Below are positions 44,839 to 54,874 of a DNA stretch of 64,000 nucleotides, in pieces. Position numbers and translations under genes: made by a program. Below the pieces are notes generated by a model. The model was not told the origin of the DNA, ran no database searches, and saw only the letters and a list, made by a program, of their open reading frames with translations. Position 1 is the first letter of the stretch; each line of letters starts with the position of its first letter. The stretch comes from Anaerovirgula multivorans (lineage in GTDB: Bacteria > Bacillota > Clostridia > Peptostreptococcales > Natronincolaceae), in contig NZ_FZOJ01000001.1 of assembly GCF_900188145.1 (NCBI RefSeq), positions 62,001 to 126,000 of the forward strand, read 5' to 3'.

Positions 44839-45648
44839 ATGGTAATATTATTCTTGTTTATTAGCATCATCATTACCTATTTAATCATACCCTATATGAT
44901 GCATATGCTAATAGAGGCAAAGGTATTGGCTAAAAACTATAGAGGAGAAAATATCCCTATTGCCATGGGTATCACCTTTGTTCCTGTGATGTTATTGAAT
45001 TGTTTTATATTATTATTGTTTTACAGGGAAATGTATCCTATTTTACTGATATTTCTTACGGCTACGAGTATTATGGCCTTTGTAGGATTAGCAGACGATT
45101 TAATGGGTGATAGAAAGGCATCAGGCTTTAAAGGACATTTTTATAGTATCTTTAGAGGACGGTTAACTACAGGATTTTTAAAAGCATGGATTGGGGGCAT
45201 GATTTCTCTAATCATTTCCCTAATTCATTCAAATTCTATAAGCCAATTGATTATCAATGCATCTATTATTGCATTGTTTACTAATTTATTAAACCTTTTG
45301 GATTTAAGACCTGGTAGAGCAATAAAGTCCTATTTATTTTTAGCATTTCTTTTTATTGTAATAGGTATTTCAGGTATCAATCAAATAGTACTCTTTTGCA
45401 TTATTGGTTATTGTATCGGGTATTTGCCCCAAGATATAAAAGCAAAGAGTATGATGGGGGATGCTGGATCAAATCCTTTGGGAATAAGCTTAGGAATTAT
45501 TTCTATTATTAGTTTTTCTATGAACATCAAATATTTTATATTATTACTTTTATTCTTAATTCATGTAGTATCAGAAAAATATTCATTATCTCAAATTATT
45601 AAAAATAACTCTTTTTTAAATTACATAGATCAATTAGGCAGGAACTAG
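44839..45648 (+). CDS. MraY/WecA-like phospho-sugar transferase (GT4)
   Basis: ATG 44839 follows GGAGG by 7 nt; the frame is open upstream inside the glycosyltransferase gene. The 269-residue polytopic protein has the polyprenyl-phosphate sugar-1-phosphate transferase motif FVGLADDLMGDRKASGFKGH and a later Asp in MMGDAGSNPLG. It is shorter than MraY (about 320), so it may be a specialised or partly reduced member. With the upstream GT2 it could build a lipid-linked saccharide; no substrate can be assigned. Confidence 0.85.
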   Translation: MVILFLFISIIITYLIIPYMMHMLIEAKVLAKNYRGENIPIAMGITFVPVMLLNCFILLLFYREMYPILLIFLTATSIMAFVGLADDLMGDRKASGFKGHFYSIFRGRLTTGFLKAWIGGMISLIISLIHSNSISQLIINASIIALFTNLLNLLDLRPGRAIKSYLFLAFLFIVIGISGINQIVLFCIIGYCIGYLPQDIKAKSMMGDAGSNPLGISLGIISIISFSMNIKYFILLLLFLIHVVSEKYSLSQIIKNNSFLNYIDQLGRN

Positions 45649-45669
45649 AATGAATGAGGTGATAAAAAC

Positions 45670-46761
45670 ATGATGATTAGTATGAAGCTTGGAAAGGTAG
45701 TCAAGATACTCAGTAAAGTAGCGGAGCGAACAAAAATCATTGTTTCTATAGATGAAAAGGATGAATTAGCAATTAATTACAACTTTATGACAGGAGATAT
45801 ACAAGTAAATGACGAAGTAATATTAAATACCACTGCAGTTGAATTGAATCTTGGTACAGGAGGTTATCATTTTGTCGTCTATAACCTAAATTATACCTAT
45901 CAGCAGTTAAATGGAAAGGGTCATATTATGAAATGTCGTTATAGTCCTCTCCAGCTCAAGGTTTTCACAGCAGAAGAACAGGAGAGCCCAAATCATGAGG
46001 TTTTTCATAATTTTGTCACCTTAGATAGGCTCCCAGTTTTGGTAGGTACATTACATAGTATGGTAGCACCCATTGCAGCAACCATAAAACACATGAATCT
46101 AAATGTAAAAATTGCTTATATCATGACTGACGCCGCCGCATTACCTATTTATTTTAGTGATACTGTATATAATCTGAAGAATAAAGGATTGATTGATACG
46201 ACCATTACAGTGGGGCATGCATTTGGTGGGGATATAGAAACTGTTAATATATATAATGGCTTAATTTCAGCTAAAGAAATAGCTAAGTGTGACATAGCTA
46301 TTGTTGCCATGGGCCCTGGTATTGTAGGTACGGGTACTCCTTATGGCTTTTCAGGTATCGAGCAGGGGCAGATCATAGATATCGTGAATGATTTAGATGG
46401 ATTACCTATAGGGATACCAAGAATAAGCTTTGGAGATCAACGTCAGAGACATTATGGTGTCAGTCATCATAGTTTAACTATTTTTAGTAAAATTACAAAA
46501 ACAAGGTGTCAGCTTGTACTCCCAGTATTATCTATAAAAGAGCAGAATTATATCTATAATCAAATAGAAAGCTTGAAAATTAATGAAAAACATAATATTA
46601 TTGAAGTAGACGGCAGTATATTATCTAATGCATTAGATCGCTTTAACTTAACTGTTAAAACGATGGGGCGTGGATATGCAGAGGATTCTGCTTTCTTTTT
46701 AGCTTGCTCTGCTGCGGCGGTATATAGTTATAATCAGCTGTTTAATGATGACAAAAAGTAG
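45670..46761 (+). CDS. DUF3866 family protein
   Basis: The 363-residue protein matches DUF3866 from end to end. It has AINYNFMTGDIQVNDEVILN, TTAVELNLGTGGYHFVVYNL, TDAAALPIYFSDTV and TVGHAFGGDIETVNIYNGL. There is no known function. The gene commonly lies near steA and spoIIM in clostridia, as here. ATG ATG start behind GAATGAGGTGAT. Confidence 0.9.
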   Translation: MMISMKLGKVVKILSKVAERTKIIVSIDEKDELAINYNFMTGDIQVNDEVILNTTAVELNLGTGGYHFVVYNLNYTYQQLNGKGHIMKCRYSPLQLKVFTAEEQESPNHEVFHNFVTLDRLPVLVGTLHSMVAPIAATIKHMNLNVKIAYIMTDAAALPIYFSDTVYNLKNKGLIDTTITVGHAFGGDIETVNIYNGLISAKEIAKCDIAIVAMGPGIVGTGTPYGFSGIEQGQIIDIVNDLDGLPIGIPRISFGDQRQRHYGVSHHSLTIFSKITKTRCQLVLPVLSIKEQNYIYNQIESLKINEKHNIIEVDGSILSNALDRFNLTVKTMGRGYAEDSAFFLACSAAAVYSYNQLFNDDKK

Positions 46762-46809
46762 TTTGAAATTGTTATATTATTATCCTTATAAAGGAGGCTA
46801 CATTTTCTG

Positions 46810-47343
46810 ATGCCATTTGAAGAAAAAACCTTAAAATCAGAACGTATTTATGAAGGGAAAATAATCAATTTACGGGTGGATACGGTAGAACTGCCCCACC
46901 AAAAATACTCAAAAAGAGAAATAGTAGAGCATAGTGGGGGTGTTGGGGTACTAGGGGTAACTAAAGATGACAAGATTATCTTTGTTAGGCAATTTCGAAA
47001 GCCTGTTGAGGAAATTTTGTTGGAAATCCCTGCTGGTAAAATTGAAGCAAATGAAAATCCAGAGAGTTGCGCGTTGAGAGAGCTGAAAGAGGAAACAGGT
47101 TATTCTACTACAAACATTAAGAAAATGCTGGAATTTTACACTACTCCTGGTTTTTCTAATGAAATCTTACATATCTACTTAGCTAAAGATTTACAAGAAG
47201 GTATCGCTACTCCAGATGAAGATGAATATATCGAAGCTGTATACCTTACACTTGATGAAGCTATTAAAAAAATTACTGATGGAGAAATAAAGGATAGTAA
47301 AACAATTATAGCTGTTCTGGCCTATAAAAATATAGTTAACTAA
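46810..47343 (+). CDS. nudF: ADP-ribose pyrophosphatase (Nudix)
   Basis: The 177-residue Nudix hydrolase has a complete Nudix box, GKIEANENPESCALRELKEE plus TGY (about residues 77-99). The upstream strand region VFVRQFRKPVEEILLEIPAG is typical of ADP-ribose pyrophosphatases. It hydrolyses ADP-ribose to AMP and ribose 5-phosphate. An AAAGGAGG site lies upstream of the ATG. spoIIM follows 78 nt later. Confidence 0.94.
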   Translation: MPFEEKTLKSERIYEGKIINLRVDTVELPHQKYSKREIVEHSGGVGVLGVTKDDKIIFVRQFRKPVEEILLEIPAGKIEANENPESCALRELKEETGYSTTNIKKMLEFYTTPGFSNEILHIYLAKDLQEGIATPDEDEYIEAVYLTLDEAIKKITDGEIKDSKTIIAVLAYKNIVN

Positions 47344-47362
47344 CGATAGGGACATGTCATAA

Positions 47363-47416
47363 AACCTCCTTCAGTAGCATATTGATTTTATATCAATATT
47401 CTACTGAATGGGGGTT
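47363..47416 (+). promoter_or_regulatory. Hairpin covering the spoIIM ribosome-binding site
   Basis: Three stem blocks pair in order: AACCTCC (47363-47369) with GGGGGTT (47410-47416), TTCAGTAG with CTACTGAA, and ATATTGAT with ATCAATAT. The outermost block includes the G-run used as Shine-Dalgarno sequence for the GTG at 47422. It lacks a T run, so it is not a normal terminator. Confidence 0.65.
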
Positions 47417-47421
47417 GTTGT

Positions 47422-48057
47422 GTGTCTAATAAAACTATCGAATCATTGAAAAGACATATAAAGGATAATTTGTTGATATATTCTATCATTATTTTGTGCT
47501 TCTTAGTTGGTATATCTGTAGGCGCTTTTACTGTAAAAATAGTAGACAAACATCAGAAGGAGGAATTGTTCTATTATCTTAGAGATTTTTTTCAGCTTTT
47601 TCATAATAGTGAATTGGATAGTTATAATATATTTAAACAATCCTTTATCAATAATTTTCAATTATTAACATTAAATTGGATTCTAGGTGCTCTTCTTCTA
47701 ACGGCTCCTCTAGTATTATTTATTATAGGTTTTAAAGGGTTTGTAATAGGTTTCACTGCAGGCTTATTAATTGAAGAGTTTAGATTGTGGGGAGTCTTAA
47801 TATTTATATTTGGCATTTTCCCTCAAAATATTATTATTGTACCAGCCTTTATCATTGGATCTGTTGCCTCTTTATCCTTTGCTCTTTCCTTCTTGAAGGG
47901 AAAAATACATAAAACAAAAGGAATCAGTTTTTCAAAGAGATTTTTAGTATATAGTGGTTTGTTTGGATTCATATTACTATTTATTTTATTTGCTTCTTTA
48001 ATTGAATCTTATATTGCTCCATTTTTTATAAGAGTTCTAGTTAGTAATATTTTATAG
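47422..48057 (+). CDS. spoIIM: Stage II sporulation protein M
   Basis: The 211-residue membrane protein has five hydrophobic segments and the SpoIIM core pattern LNWILGALLLTAPLVLFIIG, then FKGFVIGFTAG and FGIFPQNIIIVPAFIIGS. With SpoIID and SpoIIP it forms the peptidoglycan-degrading engulfment complex. The GTG start depends on GGGGGTTG, which is buried in the hairpin just upstream. Its place before xerD is conserved in sporeformers. Confidence 0.95.
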   Translation: MSNKTIESLKRHIKDNLLIYSIIILCFLVGISVGAFTVKIVDKHQKEELFYYLRDFFQLFHNSELDSYNIFKQSFINNFQLLTLNWILGALLLTAPLVLFIIGFKGFVIGFTAGLLIEEFRLWGVLIFIFGIFPQNIIIVPAFIIGSVASLSFALSFLKGKIHKTKGISFSKRFLVYSGLFGFILLFILFASLIESYIAPFFIRVLVSNIL

Positions 48058-48087
48058 TTATAAAGATAAAATGAGACTTAATTCATA

Positions 48088-48336
48088 AGTAGACAACCGA
48101 AAGTTTGTTTTTAACTTTCGTGTTAGTCGCTTAGTTTGTTTATCTAGAGGGAGTTTTTACTCCCTCTGAATTGTAGCCGAATTTACTTCGAGGATGTAGT
48201 GCTTGATCTCCCGCTTTAAGTAGACAACCGAAAGTTTGGTTTCTAACTTTCGTGTTGGTCACTTAGTTTGTTTATCTATAAGCAGATAACCAAAATCTTT
48301 GATTTTGTGTTAGTCGCTTAGTTTGTTTATCTAGAA
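48088..48336 (+). repeat. Three copies of the dispersed repeat with a palindromic insert
   Basis: Copies at 48088-48147, 48219-48278 and 48281-48336 each read AGTAGAC/AGCAGAT, a palindrome (for example CCAAAATCTTTGATTTTG), GTGTTAGTCGCTTAG and GTTTATCTA. Between the first two lies a hairpin AGAGGGAGT/ACTCCCTCT (48146-48167) and a segment ending CTCCCGCTT. That segment is matched in reverse by AAGCGGGAG just after the third copy. The nested arrangement suggests repeated insertion or a decayed small element. This explains most of the gene-free stretch 48058-48463. Confidence 0.75.
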
Positions 48337-48463
48337 GAAGCGGGAGTTTTAGCAATACACCGAAGGATAAATAAAGATTTTTAAGTAATTTTTATTTTCT
48401 TGCAGGAATTAATAATCATTTGTTGAATAGTTTGTATAGCGTTAATAAAGGGAGAATTAGACT

Positions 48464-49348
48464 ATGAATCAACTCTTTTCAAATTATATTGATTATTTAA
48501 CAAGTGAAAAGCAATTATCCAATAATACTTTAGAATCCTACATAAGAGATACTAAGCAGTATTTGGCCTATTTAGGAAACAATGAAGTTGATGATCTTAC
48601 CTATACAAATAAAACTACAATCCTTACTTATTTAGTGCATTTACAAAATAAAGGGAGAGCAGTATCAACCATATCTAGAAGCATTGCTTCTATTCGGTGT
48701 TTTTATCAATATTTATTGCAAAATAATGTTGTTGTTAAAGATCCTACATTAAACTTGGAATCTCCAAAGGCTAAAAAGAAACTCCCTAGTATACTGACTT
48801 TAAATGAAGTTGATATGTTGCTCAATCAACCTCAAAAGTCTACCTACAAAGGCATGAGAGACAAAGCTATGCTGGAATTGTTATATGCAACTGGTATTCG
48901 TGTCTCAGAGCTGATTTCTTTAAAGCTAAATGATCTAAACTTAGACTTGGGCTTCGTAAAATGTGCCAGTGCTTCTAAAGAAAGAGTTATACCTATTGGT
49001 TCTGTAGCACTTGAGGCATTAGTTGATTATTTAAATAATGCAAGGACCCACTTTCTTAAGAGTGAAGAGAAAGAATTGCTTTTTTTAAATATGCAAGGAG
49101 GACATTTAACACGGCAAGGGTTTTGGAAAATAATAAAAGCATATACAAAACAATCTAATATAGAAAAAACCATCACACCTCATACTTTAAGACATTCTTT
49201 TGCAACGCATTTGGTGCAGAATGGAGCAGACCTAAAGTCGGTTCAAGAAATGCTGGGACATTCAGATATATCAACAACACAAATATATGCAAACTTAACG
49301 AAAAATAAGATTAAGGATGTATATAACAAAACTCATCCTAGGGCCTAA
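48464..49348 (+). CDS. xerD: Tyrosine recombinase XerD
   Basis: The 294-residue recombinase has the N-terminal SAM-like domain (YIDYLTSEKQLSNNTLESYI). The catalytic domain contains Arg in ATGIRVSELISLK, the HTLRHSFATHLVQNG box, LGHSDISTTQIYANL with the tyrosine nucleophile, and a full-length C-terminus. It resolves chromosome dimers at dif. The location spoIIM-xerD-deoB-pnp-dacF equals that of ripX in B. subtilis, supporting XerD and not a phage integrase. Confidence 0.95.
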   Translation: MNQLFSNYIDYLTSEKQLSNNTLESYIRDTKQYLAYLGNNEVDDLTYTNKTTILTYLVHLQNKGRAVSTISRSIASIRCFYQYLLQNNVVVKDPTLNLESPKAKKKLPSILTLNEVDMLLNQPQKSTYKGMRDKAMLELLYATGIRVSELISLKLNDLNLDLGFVKCASASKERVIPIGSVALEALVDYLNNARTHFLKSEEKELLFLNMQGGHLTRQGFWKIIKAYTKQSNIEKTITPHTLRHSFATHLVQNGADLKSVQEMLGHSDISTTQIYANLTKNKIKDVYNKTHPRA

Positions 49349-49439
49349 TATAGGTCCTATTTTAATCTGGTCTAATTTCTTTTCTTTAATTTACCGTTAG
49401 AGGGTATAATATTATTATCAAATATAAGGGAGGTACTTT

Positions 49440-50609
49440 ATGATTAAAAGAGTCGTTCTATTTGTAATAGATAGTGTTGGGATAGGAGAATTGCCTGATG
49501 CCATAGATTTCGGAGATCTAGGAGCAAACACATTAGGAAATATAGCTAAGGACCAAGAGGGTATTCATTTGCCTAACCTTAAGAAACTAGGATTAGGCAA
49601 TATTGATGGTATTAAAGGAGTGGATCCTGTTAGTGCTCCCTTAGGAGCTTTCGGTAAATCCTTAGAAGTATCTCAAGGCAAAGATACAACCACGGGCCAT
49701 TGGGAAATAGCAGGATTGCATTTATCAAAGCCATTTAAAACCTATCCTGATGGATTCCCTAAAGAGGTTATGGATCTATTTGAAAGTAAAATTGGTAGAA
49801 AATCATTAGCCAACAAACCAGCTTCTGGTACCGTTATTATTGATGAGCTAGGGGAGGAACATTTTAAAACTGGCTATCCTATTGTTTACACTTCTGCTGA
49901 TAGTGTGTTTCAAATCGCTGCTCATGAAGATGTTATTCCTTTAGAAGAATTATATACTATGTGTAAAATTGCTAGAGAAATTATGATGGGAGACCATGCA
50001 GTTGCTAGAATCATAGCTCGCCCATTTATAGGAACTCCTGGAAACTTTACTAGAACCTCAAATAGAAGAGACTTCTCATTAAACCCACCTCAAGAGACTG
50101 TTCTAGATATTGCAAAGAAACATGAATTAGATGTTATTGGTGTTGGCAAAATTGAGGATATATTTAATGGACAAGGTATAACAGAAGCAATACATACTAA
50201 AGATAACATGGAAGGCATAGAAGAAACTATCAATTATTTACATAAGAATAATAAGGGAATTATATTTACCAATCTAGTTGATTTCGATTCTAAGTATGGC
50301 CATAGGAGAGATGCAAAGGGTTATAAACAAGCTTTAGAAGAAATGGATAGTAGATTACCTGATATTATGAATGCTATGAAGAAAGAGGATATACTCATTA
50401 TCACGGCTGACCACGGTAATGATCCAACTTATAAAGGTACCGACCATACACGAGAGTATATACCTATTGTAATCTACGGTCCATCTATAAAAAATAACGT
50501 TAATATTGGTACCCGGAAAACCTTTGCAGATATTGCTGCAACAATTTCTGATGTTTTAAATATTCCTAATACTGGTAAAGGTACTAGCTTTAAAAATATG
50601 ATTATTTAA
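49440..50609 (+). CDS. deoB: Phosphopentomutase
   Basis: The 389-residue enzyme interconverts ribose or deoxyribose 1- and 5-phosphates. It has the alkaline-phosphatase-like metal motifs [13 protein letters not shown] (N-terminus) and [20 protein letters not shown], and [13 protein letters not shown] with the phosphoacceptor threonine (about residue 87). A TATAAT at 49405-49410 lies upstream with a poor -35 box. The start ATG follows AAGGGAGG. It works with the three phosphorylase genes downstream. Confidence 0.97.
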   Translation: MIKRVVLFVIDSVGIGELPDAIDFGDLGANTLGNIAKDQEGIHLPNLKKLGLGNIDGIKGVDPVSAPLGAFGKSLEVSQGKDTTTGHWEIAGLHLSKPFKTYPDGFPKEVMDLFESKIGRKSLANKPASGTVIIDELGEEHFKTGYPIVYTSADSVFQIAAHEDVIPLEELYTMCKIAREIMMGDHAVARIIARPFIGTPGNFTRTSNRRDFSLNPPQETVLDIAKKHELDVIGVGKIEDIFNGQGITEAIHTKDNMEGIEETINYLHKNNKGIIFTNLVDFDSKYGHRRDAKGYKQALEEMDSRLPDIMNAMKKEDILIITADHGNDPTYKGTDHTREYIPIVIYGPSIKNNVNIGTRKTFADIAATISDVLNIPNTGKGTSFKNMII

Positions 50610-50633
50610 CAAAGGAGTTGAAAAATAAATATT

Positions 50634-51443
50634 ATGAATAAAATTCAAGAAGCTACTCAATATATTAAATCCTTCATTGACACCACACCACAAATTGGAC
50701 TAATTCTAGGATCTGGATTAGGTGTATTGGCAGATGAAATTGAAAAACCACAGGTAATTCCCTTTGAAAAAATACCTCATTTTCCTGTATCTACGGTTGA
50801 AGGTCATGCAGGAGAACTGGTCATTGGTGAACTAGAAGGGAAGCTAGTAGCTGCCATGAAGGGAAGATTTCATTATTATGAGGGATATTCTATGGAGAAA
50901 GTTACCTTCCCTGTAAGAGTTATGATAGCCTTAGGTATTGAAAATATGGTTGTTACTAACGCAGCAGGCGGTACCAATAAATCCTTTACTCCAGGAGATT
51001 TGATGATTATTGAAGATCATATCAATTTCGCCTTTAATAATCCTTTAATTGGACCAAACGATAATCAATTAGGTGTTAGGTTTCCTGATATGTCCACCGC
51101 CTATTGTAAAGAACTCATAGGCCTAGCACAGTCTATTGCTAATGATCTTAAGCTAGATGTAAAAAAAGGAGTATATGCCTACTTAACTGGACCTACCTAT
51201 GAAACGCCAGCGGAAGTTAGAATGATGACAATCCTTGGAGGAGATGCCGTAGGTATGTCCACTGTACCGGAAGTTATCGTAGCAGTACATGGTGGTATTA
51301 AGGTTCTAGGGATCTCTTGTATTACAAATATGGCTTCTGGCATATTGAATCAACCTTTAAGTCATGAAGAAGTTATAGAAACCACTCAAAAGGTAAAAAA
51401 TCAATTTATACGTTATGTAAAAGAAATTGTTAATAAGATATAA
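50634..51443 (+). CDS. Purine nucleoside phosphorylase, inosine/guanosine type
   Basis: The 269-residue protein has the trimeric PNP motifs: [15 protein letters not shown], the phosphate site [26 protein letters not shown] and VVTNAAGGTN. The purine-site motif GPTYETPAEVRM has the Glu that contacts the 6-oxopurine, and ISCITNMASG has the matching Asn. It should split inosine and guanosine to base and ribose 1-phosphate. It is 16 nt upstream of a diverged paralogue. Confidence 0.95.
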   Translation: MNKIQEATQYIKSFIDTTPQIGLILGSGLGVLADEIEKPQVIPFEKIPHFPVSTVEGHAGELVIGELEGKLVAAMKGRFHYYEGYSMEKVTFPVRVMIALGIENMVVTNAAGGTNKSFTPGDLMIIEDHINFAFNNPLIGPNDNQLGVRFPDMSTAYCKELIGLAQSIANDLKLDVKKGVYAYLTGPTYETPAEVRMMTILGGDAVGMSTVPEVIVAVHGGIKVLGISCITNMASGILNQPLSHEEVIETTQKVKNQFIRYVKEIVNKI

Positions 51444-51458
51444 AGGGGTGTAAAAGAT

Positions 51459-52286
51459 ATGGAAAATCTTTTAAAAAAAGTTCAGGAGGCAAAAGATTAT
51501 ATCTTAAGTCAAACTACAGTTGTACCAAAAATAGGATTGATACTAGGCTCAGGATTAGGGACATTAGCTGAAGAAGTGCAGAATCCAACGATTATTGATT
51601 ATAAGGATATACCTCATTTCCCAGTTTCTACAGTTGAAGGCCATGCAGGACAATTAGTCATAGGAGAACTTGAAAATAAGGCTGTTGTTGTTATGAAGGG
51701 AAGATTCCATTATTATGAAGGCTATAGTATGCAGGAAGTTACCTTCCCTGTCCGTGTAATGCAGGCTATAGGCGTTCAGTTATTATTGGTTACCAATGCA
51801 TGTGGTGGCTTAAATCCTAAATTACATCCTGGAGCCCTCATGCTCATCAACGATCATATTAATTTTACAGGTAGCAATCCACTTATAGGACCTAATTATA
51901 GTGAGTTTGGTCCAAGGTTTCCGGATATGTCTTCAGCCTATGATAAAGACTTAATTCAATTAGCTCAAAGAGTTGGAGAAAAGCTAGCAATAGAAACCTA
52001 TGAAGGGATTTATATTGCTATAAGTGGACCTTATTATCTTTCTAAAGCAGAGCTTCGAATGATTATTGGATTAGGGGCTGATACAGTAGGTATGTCCACT
52101 GTACCAGAAGTTATTGTGGCACGCCATGGGGGATTGAAGGTTTTAGGAATCTCCTGTGTTACTGATATGGCAATTCCGGATCAATTAGTTTCCATCAGTC
52201 ATGAAGAGGTGATGGAGGTTGCCAACAGAACCAAGCCAAAGTTTATAAACTTAGTTAAAGGAATTCTTAATGAGGTGAAGCTCTAA
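51459..52286 (+). CDS. Purine nucleoside phosphorylase paralogue with altered purine site
   Basis: The 275-residue protein is a tandem relative of the previous gene and keeps its phosphate-binding parts ([40 protein letters not shown]). In the purine pocket, GPTYETPAEVRM is replaced by [12 protein letters not shown], losing the Glu, and ISCITNMASG by [10 protein letters not shown], changing Asn to Asp. In the related 5'-methylthioadenosine phosphorylases the Asn-to-Asp change goes with 6-aminopurine use. The second enzyme may therefore use adenosine-type or other substrates. It overlaps pdp by 1 nt. Confidence 0.9.
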   Translation: MENLLKKVQEAKDYILSQTTVVPKIGLILGSGLGTLAEEVQNPTIIDYKDIPHFPVSTVEGHAGQLVIGELENKAVVVMKGRFHYYEGYSMQEVTFPVRVMQAIGVQLLLVTNACGGLNPKLHPGALMLINDHINFTGSNPLIGPNYSEFGPRFPDMSSAYDKDLIQLAQRVGEKLAIETYEGIYIAISGPYYLSKAELRMIIGLGADTVGMSTVPEVIVARHGGLKVLGISCVTDMAIPDQLVSISHEEVMEVANRTKPKFINLVKGILNEVKL

Positions 52287-53611
52287 TGAGAATGTATGAC
52301 TTGATTTTAAAGAAAAGAAATGGCGAGGCTTTAAATAAAGAAGAAATAGATTTTTTTGTTCAGGAATATACAAAAGGAATCATTCCAGATTATCAAGCCT
52401 CGGCATTATTAATGGCAATTTATTTTCAAAAAATGAATAAGGAAGAAACGGTTTGTTTAACTGAATCAATGATGAATTCTGGAGAAGTGATTGATTTGTC
52501 CAGTATCGAGGGTATTAAGGTTGATAAACATAGTACAGGTGGTGTAGGAGACAAAACCACCATAGCTTTAGGTCCAATAGTAGCAGCTTGTGGTGTTCCC
52601 GTTGCAAAACTATCTGGAAGAGGTCTGGGCCATACAGGAGGAACAATTGATAAATTAGAATCAATACCAGGTTTTTCCGTAGAAATGACAAAAGAAACTT
52701 TTATTAATAATGTTAATCGTATTAAATTAGCAGTGGCTGGTCAGACGGCTAATTTAACCCCGGCTGACAAAAAGCTTTATTCCCTTAGAGATGTAACAGC
52801 CACAGTAGATAATATATCTTTAATTGCTAGTAGTATCATGTCTAAGAAGCTGGCTTCAGGAGCAGATGCAATTGTATTAGATGTTAAATCTGGAAGTGGA
52901 GCTTTTATGAAGGATATAGATGAAGCCTTTTTATTGGCAAAGGAAATGGTTGATATTGGTAATAATGTGAATAGAAGTACTGTCGCTGTTGTTTCCGATA
53001 TGAACCAACCTCTAGGCTATGCTATTGGTAATAGTTTAGAGGTTAAAGAAGCTATTCAGCTGTTAAAAGGAGAAGGACCTGAAGACTTAAAATCGATTTG
53101 TATATCCTTAGGTTCGTATATGTTATTATTAGCTAATAAAGTAGCTACAGAATATGAAGGTAAAAGAATGATAGAACAGGCTATAGAATCTGGCAAAGCC
53201 CTTCAGACATTTAAGAATTTTGTTGAAAATCAAGGCGGCGATATAGCTTATATTGAAGATCTTAATCTATTGCCCCAAGCCACAGAAATCCTTACCTATA
53301 AAGCTAAAAAAAGTGGTTATGTCCATAAAATTGAAGCTGATATTGTTGGAGTAAGCGCCCTAATTTTAGGCGCAGGTAGAGATACTAAAGAAAGTAAAAT
53401 TGATTTGTCTGTAGGAATTATTCTAAATAAAAAAGCAGGAGATTTTGTTGAAGAGGGAGAAATCTTAGCCTATATACATTGTAATGATTTTGCTAAAGGA
53501 AATGCAGCTATAGATAAATTAGCAACTGCATATATAATAGAGGATTTTGAGCCGGAATATAGACCTTTTATATATGGTGTAGTAACAAAAGATGGTATCA
53601 AGAGACTGTAG
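52286..53611 (+). CDS. pdp: Pyrimidine-nucleoside phosphorylase
   Basis: The 441-residue protein has the glycosyltransferase family 3 layout. The signature [20 protein letters not shown] (about residues 107-126), [14 protein letters not shown] for phosphate, and the C-terminal barrel-sandwich domain are present. It splits uridine and thymidine. The overlap of its start with the second PNP gene indicates one operon of nucleoside phosphorylases. Its stop codon is in the terminator that follows. Confidence 0.96.
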   Translation: MRMYDLILKKRNGEALNKEEIDFFVQEYTKGIIPDYQASALLMAIYFQKMNKEETVCLTESMMNSGEVIDLSSIEGIKVDKHSTGGVGDKTTIALGPIVAACGVPVAKLSGRGLGHTGGTIDKLESIPGFSVEMTKETFINNVNRIKLAVAGQTANLTPADKKLYSLRDVTATVDNISLIASSIMSKKLASGADAIVLDVKSGSGAFMKDIDEAFLLAKEMVDIGNNVNRSTVAVVSDMNQPLGYAIGNSLEVKEAIQLLKGEGPEDLKSICISLGSYMLLLANKVATEYEGKRMIEQAIESGKALQTFKNFVENQGGDIAYIEDLNLLPQATEILTYKAKKSGYVHKIEADIVGVSALILGAGRDTKESKIDLSVGIILNKKAGDFVEEGEILAYIHCNDFAKGNAAIDKLATAYIIEDFEPEYRPFIYGVVTKDGIKRL

Positions 53612-53627
53612 TAACAGTCTCTTTTTA
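53600..53627 (+). terminator. Terminator after pdp
   Basis: AGAGACTGT/ACAGTCTCT with a 4-nt loop, then TTTTT; the TAG stop codon of pdp is in the loop side. Confidence 0.92.
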
Positions 53628-53710
53628 TGTTCTCTCCTTGTATAACTAATTGTATAACTAACTATCTATATGGAAAACCTAACATTAAATAGTTATAAGG
53701 AGGAGAATCT

Positions 53711-54874
53711 ATGAAAAAAAAATTAATAAGGATTATGTCTATCGTATTTATTATTACGTTGTTATTAGGTAATTCTACCTCTATGGCAGAAACACAGCCC
53801 TTTGAAGTAGACTCGAAAGCAGCTATATTGATGGATGCTTCAACAGGTACCATTCTATATGAAAAAAATATCCATGAAGCTTTACCTCCAGCAAGTGTAA
53901 CAAAGATTATGACTATGCTATTAGCAATGGAAGCGCTGGATTCTAATAAGATTACTTTAGAAGATAAGGTTGTCATTAGTGAAAGAGCCTCCTCAATGGG
54001 CGGCACCCAGATCTACGTGGAGCCTGGAGAGATTAAAACTGTAGAGGATTTAATGAAGGCAATAGCTATAAGGTCTGCTAATGATGCTGCAGTTGCAATT
54101 GCTGAACATATTGCTGGAACCGAGGATCTTTTCATTGAAAGAATGAATGCTAGAGCTAAGGAATTAGGAATGCAGAATACTCATTTTGTTAATACAAATG
54201 GTTTGCCTGTAGAAGGTCACGTCACTTCTGCCTATGATATTGCATTGATGTCTCAAGAGCTACTGAAGCATAAGGAAGTGCATAGGTGGTTAACCACTTG
54301 GATGGATACTGTAGAAGTAGGAAGAAAAACTCCATCTGTACAGGAACTAGTGAATACGAATAAATTAATAAGAACCTATAAAGGTATTACTGGCATCAAA
54401 ACTGGTTCTACTTCTGAAGCAAGGTATTGTTTATCGGCTTCAGCTACAAGAGGCAGTAATACTTTTATAGCAGTAATTCTATCTGCTCCTACTTCCCCTA
54501 TACGTTTCAGTGAAGCATCTAAACTTCTAGATTATGGATTTGCAAATTTTAATACGATTAAGATTGTAGAAAAGGATGGAATCCTAGGTACAGTACCAGT
54601 TGACAAGGGCAAAACATTAGAGGTGCCTGTTGTTTCTAACGAAGATCTAAATGTTTTAGTTAAAAAAGGAGAAGAATCAAAAGTTAAAAAAGAGATCATT
54701 TTACCTCAATCAGTAAAGGCTCCACTAATGAAGGGTGAAAAGATTGGTGAAATAATTGTTACAATTGATGGAAAGGAAGTTAAAAAAACAGATATTGTTT
54801 GCGCTGAAAATGTTGAGCAGGCTTCAATCATAAATATATTAAGTAGAATGTTCAATAGAATGATGGGGCGCTAA
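53711..54874 (+). CDS. dacF: D-alanyl-D-alanine carboxypeptidase, DacF type (first copy)
   Basis: The 387-residue protein has a signal peptide (residues 1-27, IMSIVFIITLLLGNSTSMA) and the penicillin-binding motifs SVTK (about 59), SAN (in AIRSANDAAVAIAEH) and KTG (in GIKTGSTSEARY). A beta-sandwich domain and an amphipathic C-terminal end (NILSRMFNRMMGR) follow, expected to hold it to the membrane. It trims the fifth residue of wall or cortex peptides. In B. subtilis dacF after punA is forespore-expressed. A relative lies at 61573. Confidence 0.95.
   Translation: MKKKLIRIMSIVFIITLLLGNSTSMAETQPFEVDSKAAILMDASTGTILYEKNIHEALPPASVTKIMTMLLAMEALDSNKITLEDKVVISERASSMGGTQIYVEPGEIKTVEDLMKAIAIRSANDAAVAIAEHIAGTEDLFIERMNARAKELGMQNTHFVNTNGLPVEGHVTSAYDIALMSQELLKHKEVHRWLTTWMDTVEVGRKTPSVQELVNTNKLIRTYKGITGIKTGSTSEARYCLSASATRGSNTFIAVILSAPTSPIRFSEASKLLDYGFANFNTIKIVEKDGILGTVPVDKGKTLEVPVVSNEDLNVLVKKGEESKVKKEIILPQSVKAPLMKGEKIGEIIVTIDGKEVKKTDIVCAENVEQASIINILSRMFNRMMGR

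Noticed and set aside
48464..49348. xerD as the integrase of the repeat-rich region or of the skin-like element
   Set aside because: Its place between spoIIM and deoB is the conserved chromosomal xerD position, and skin excision uses a serine recombinase.
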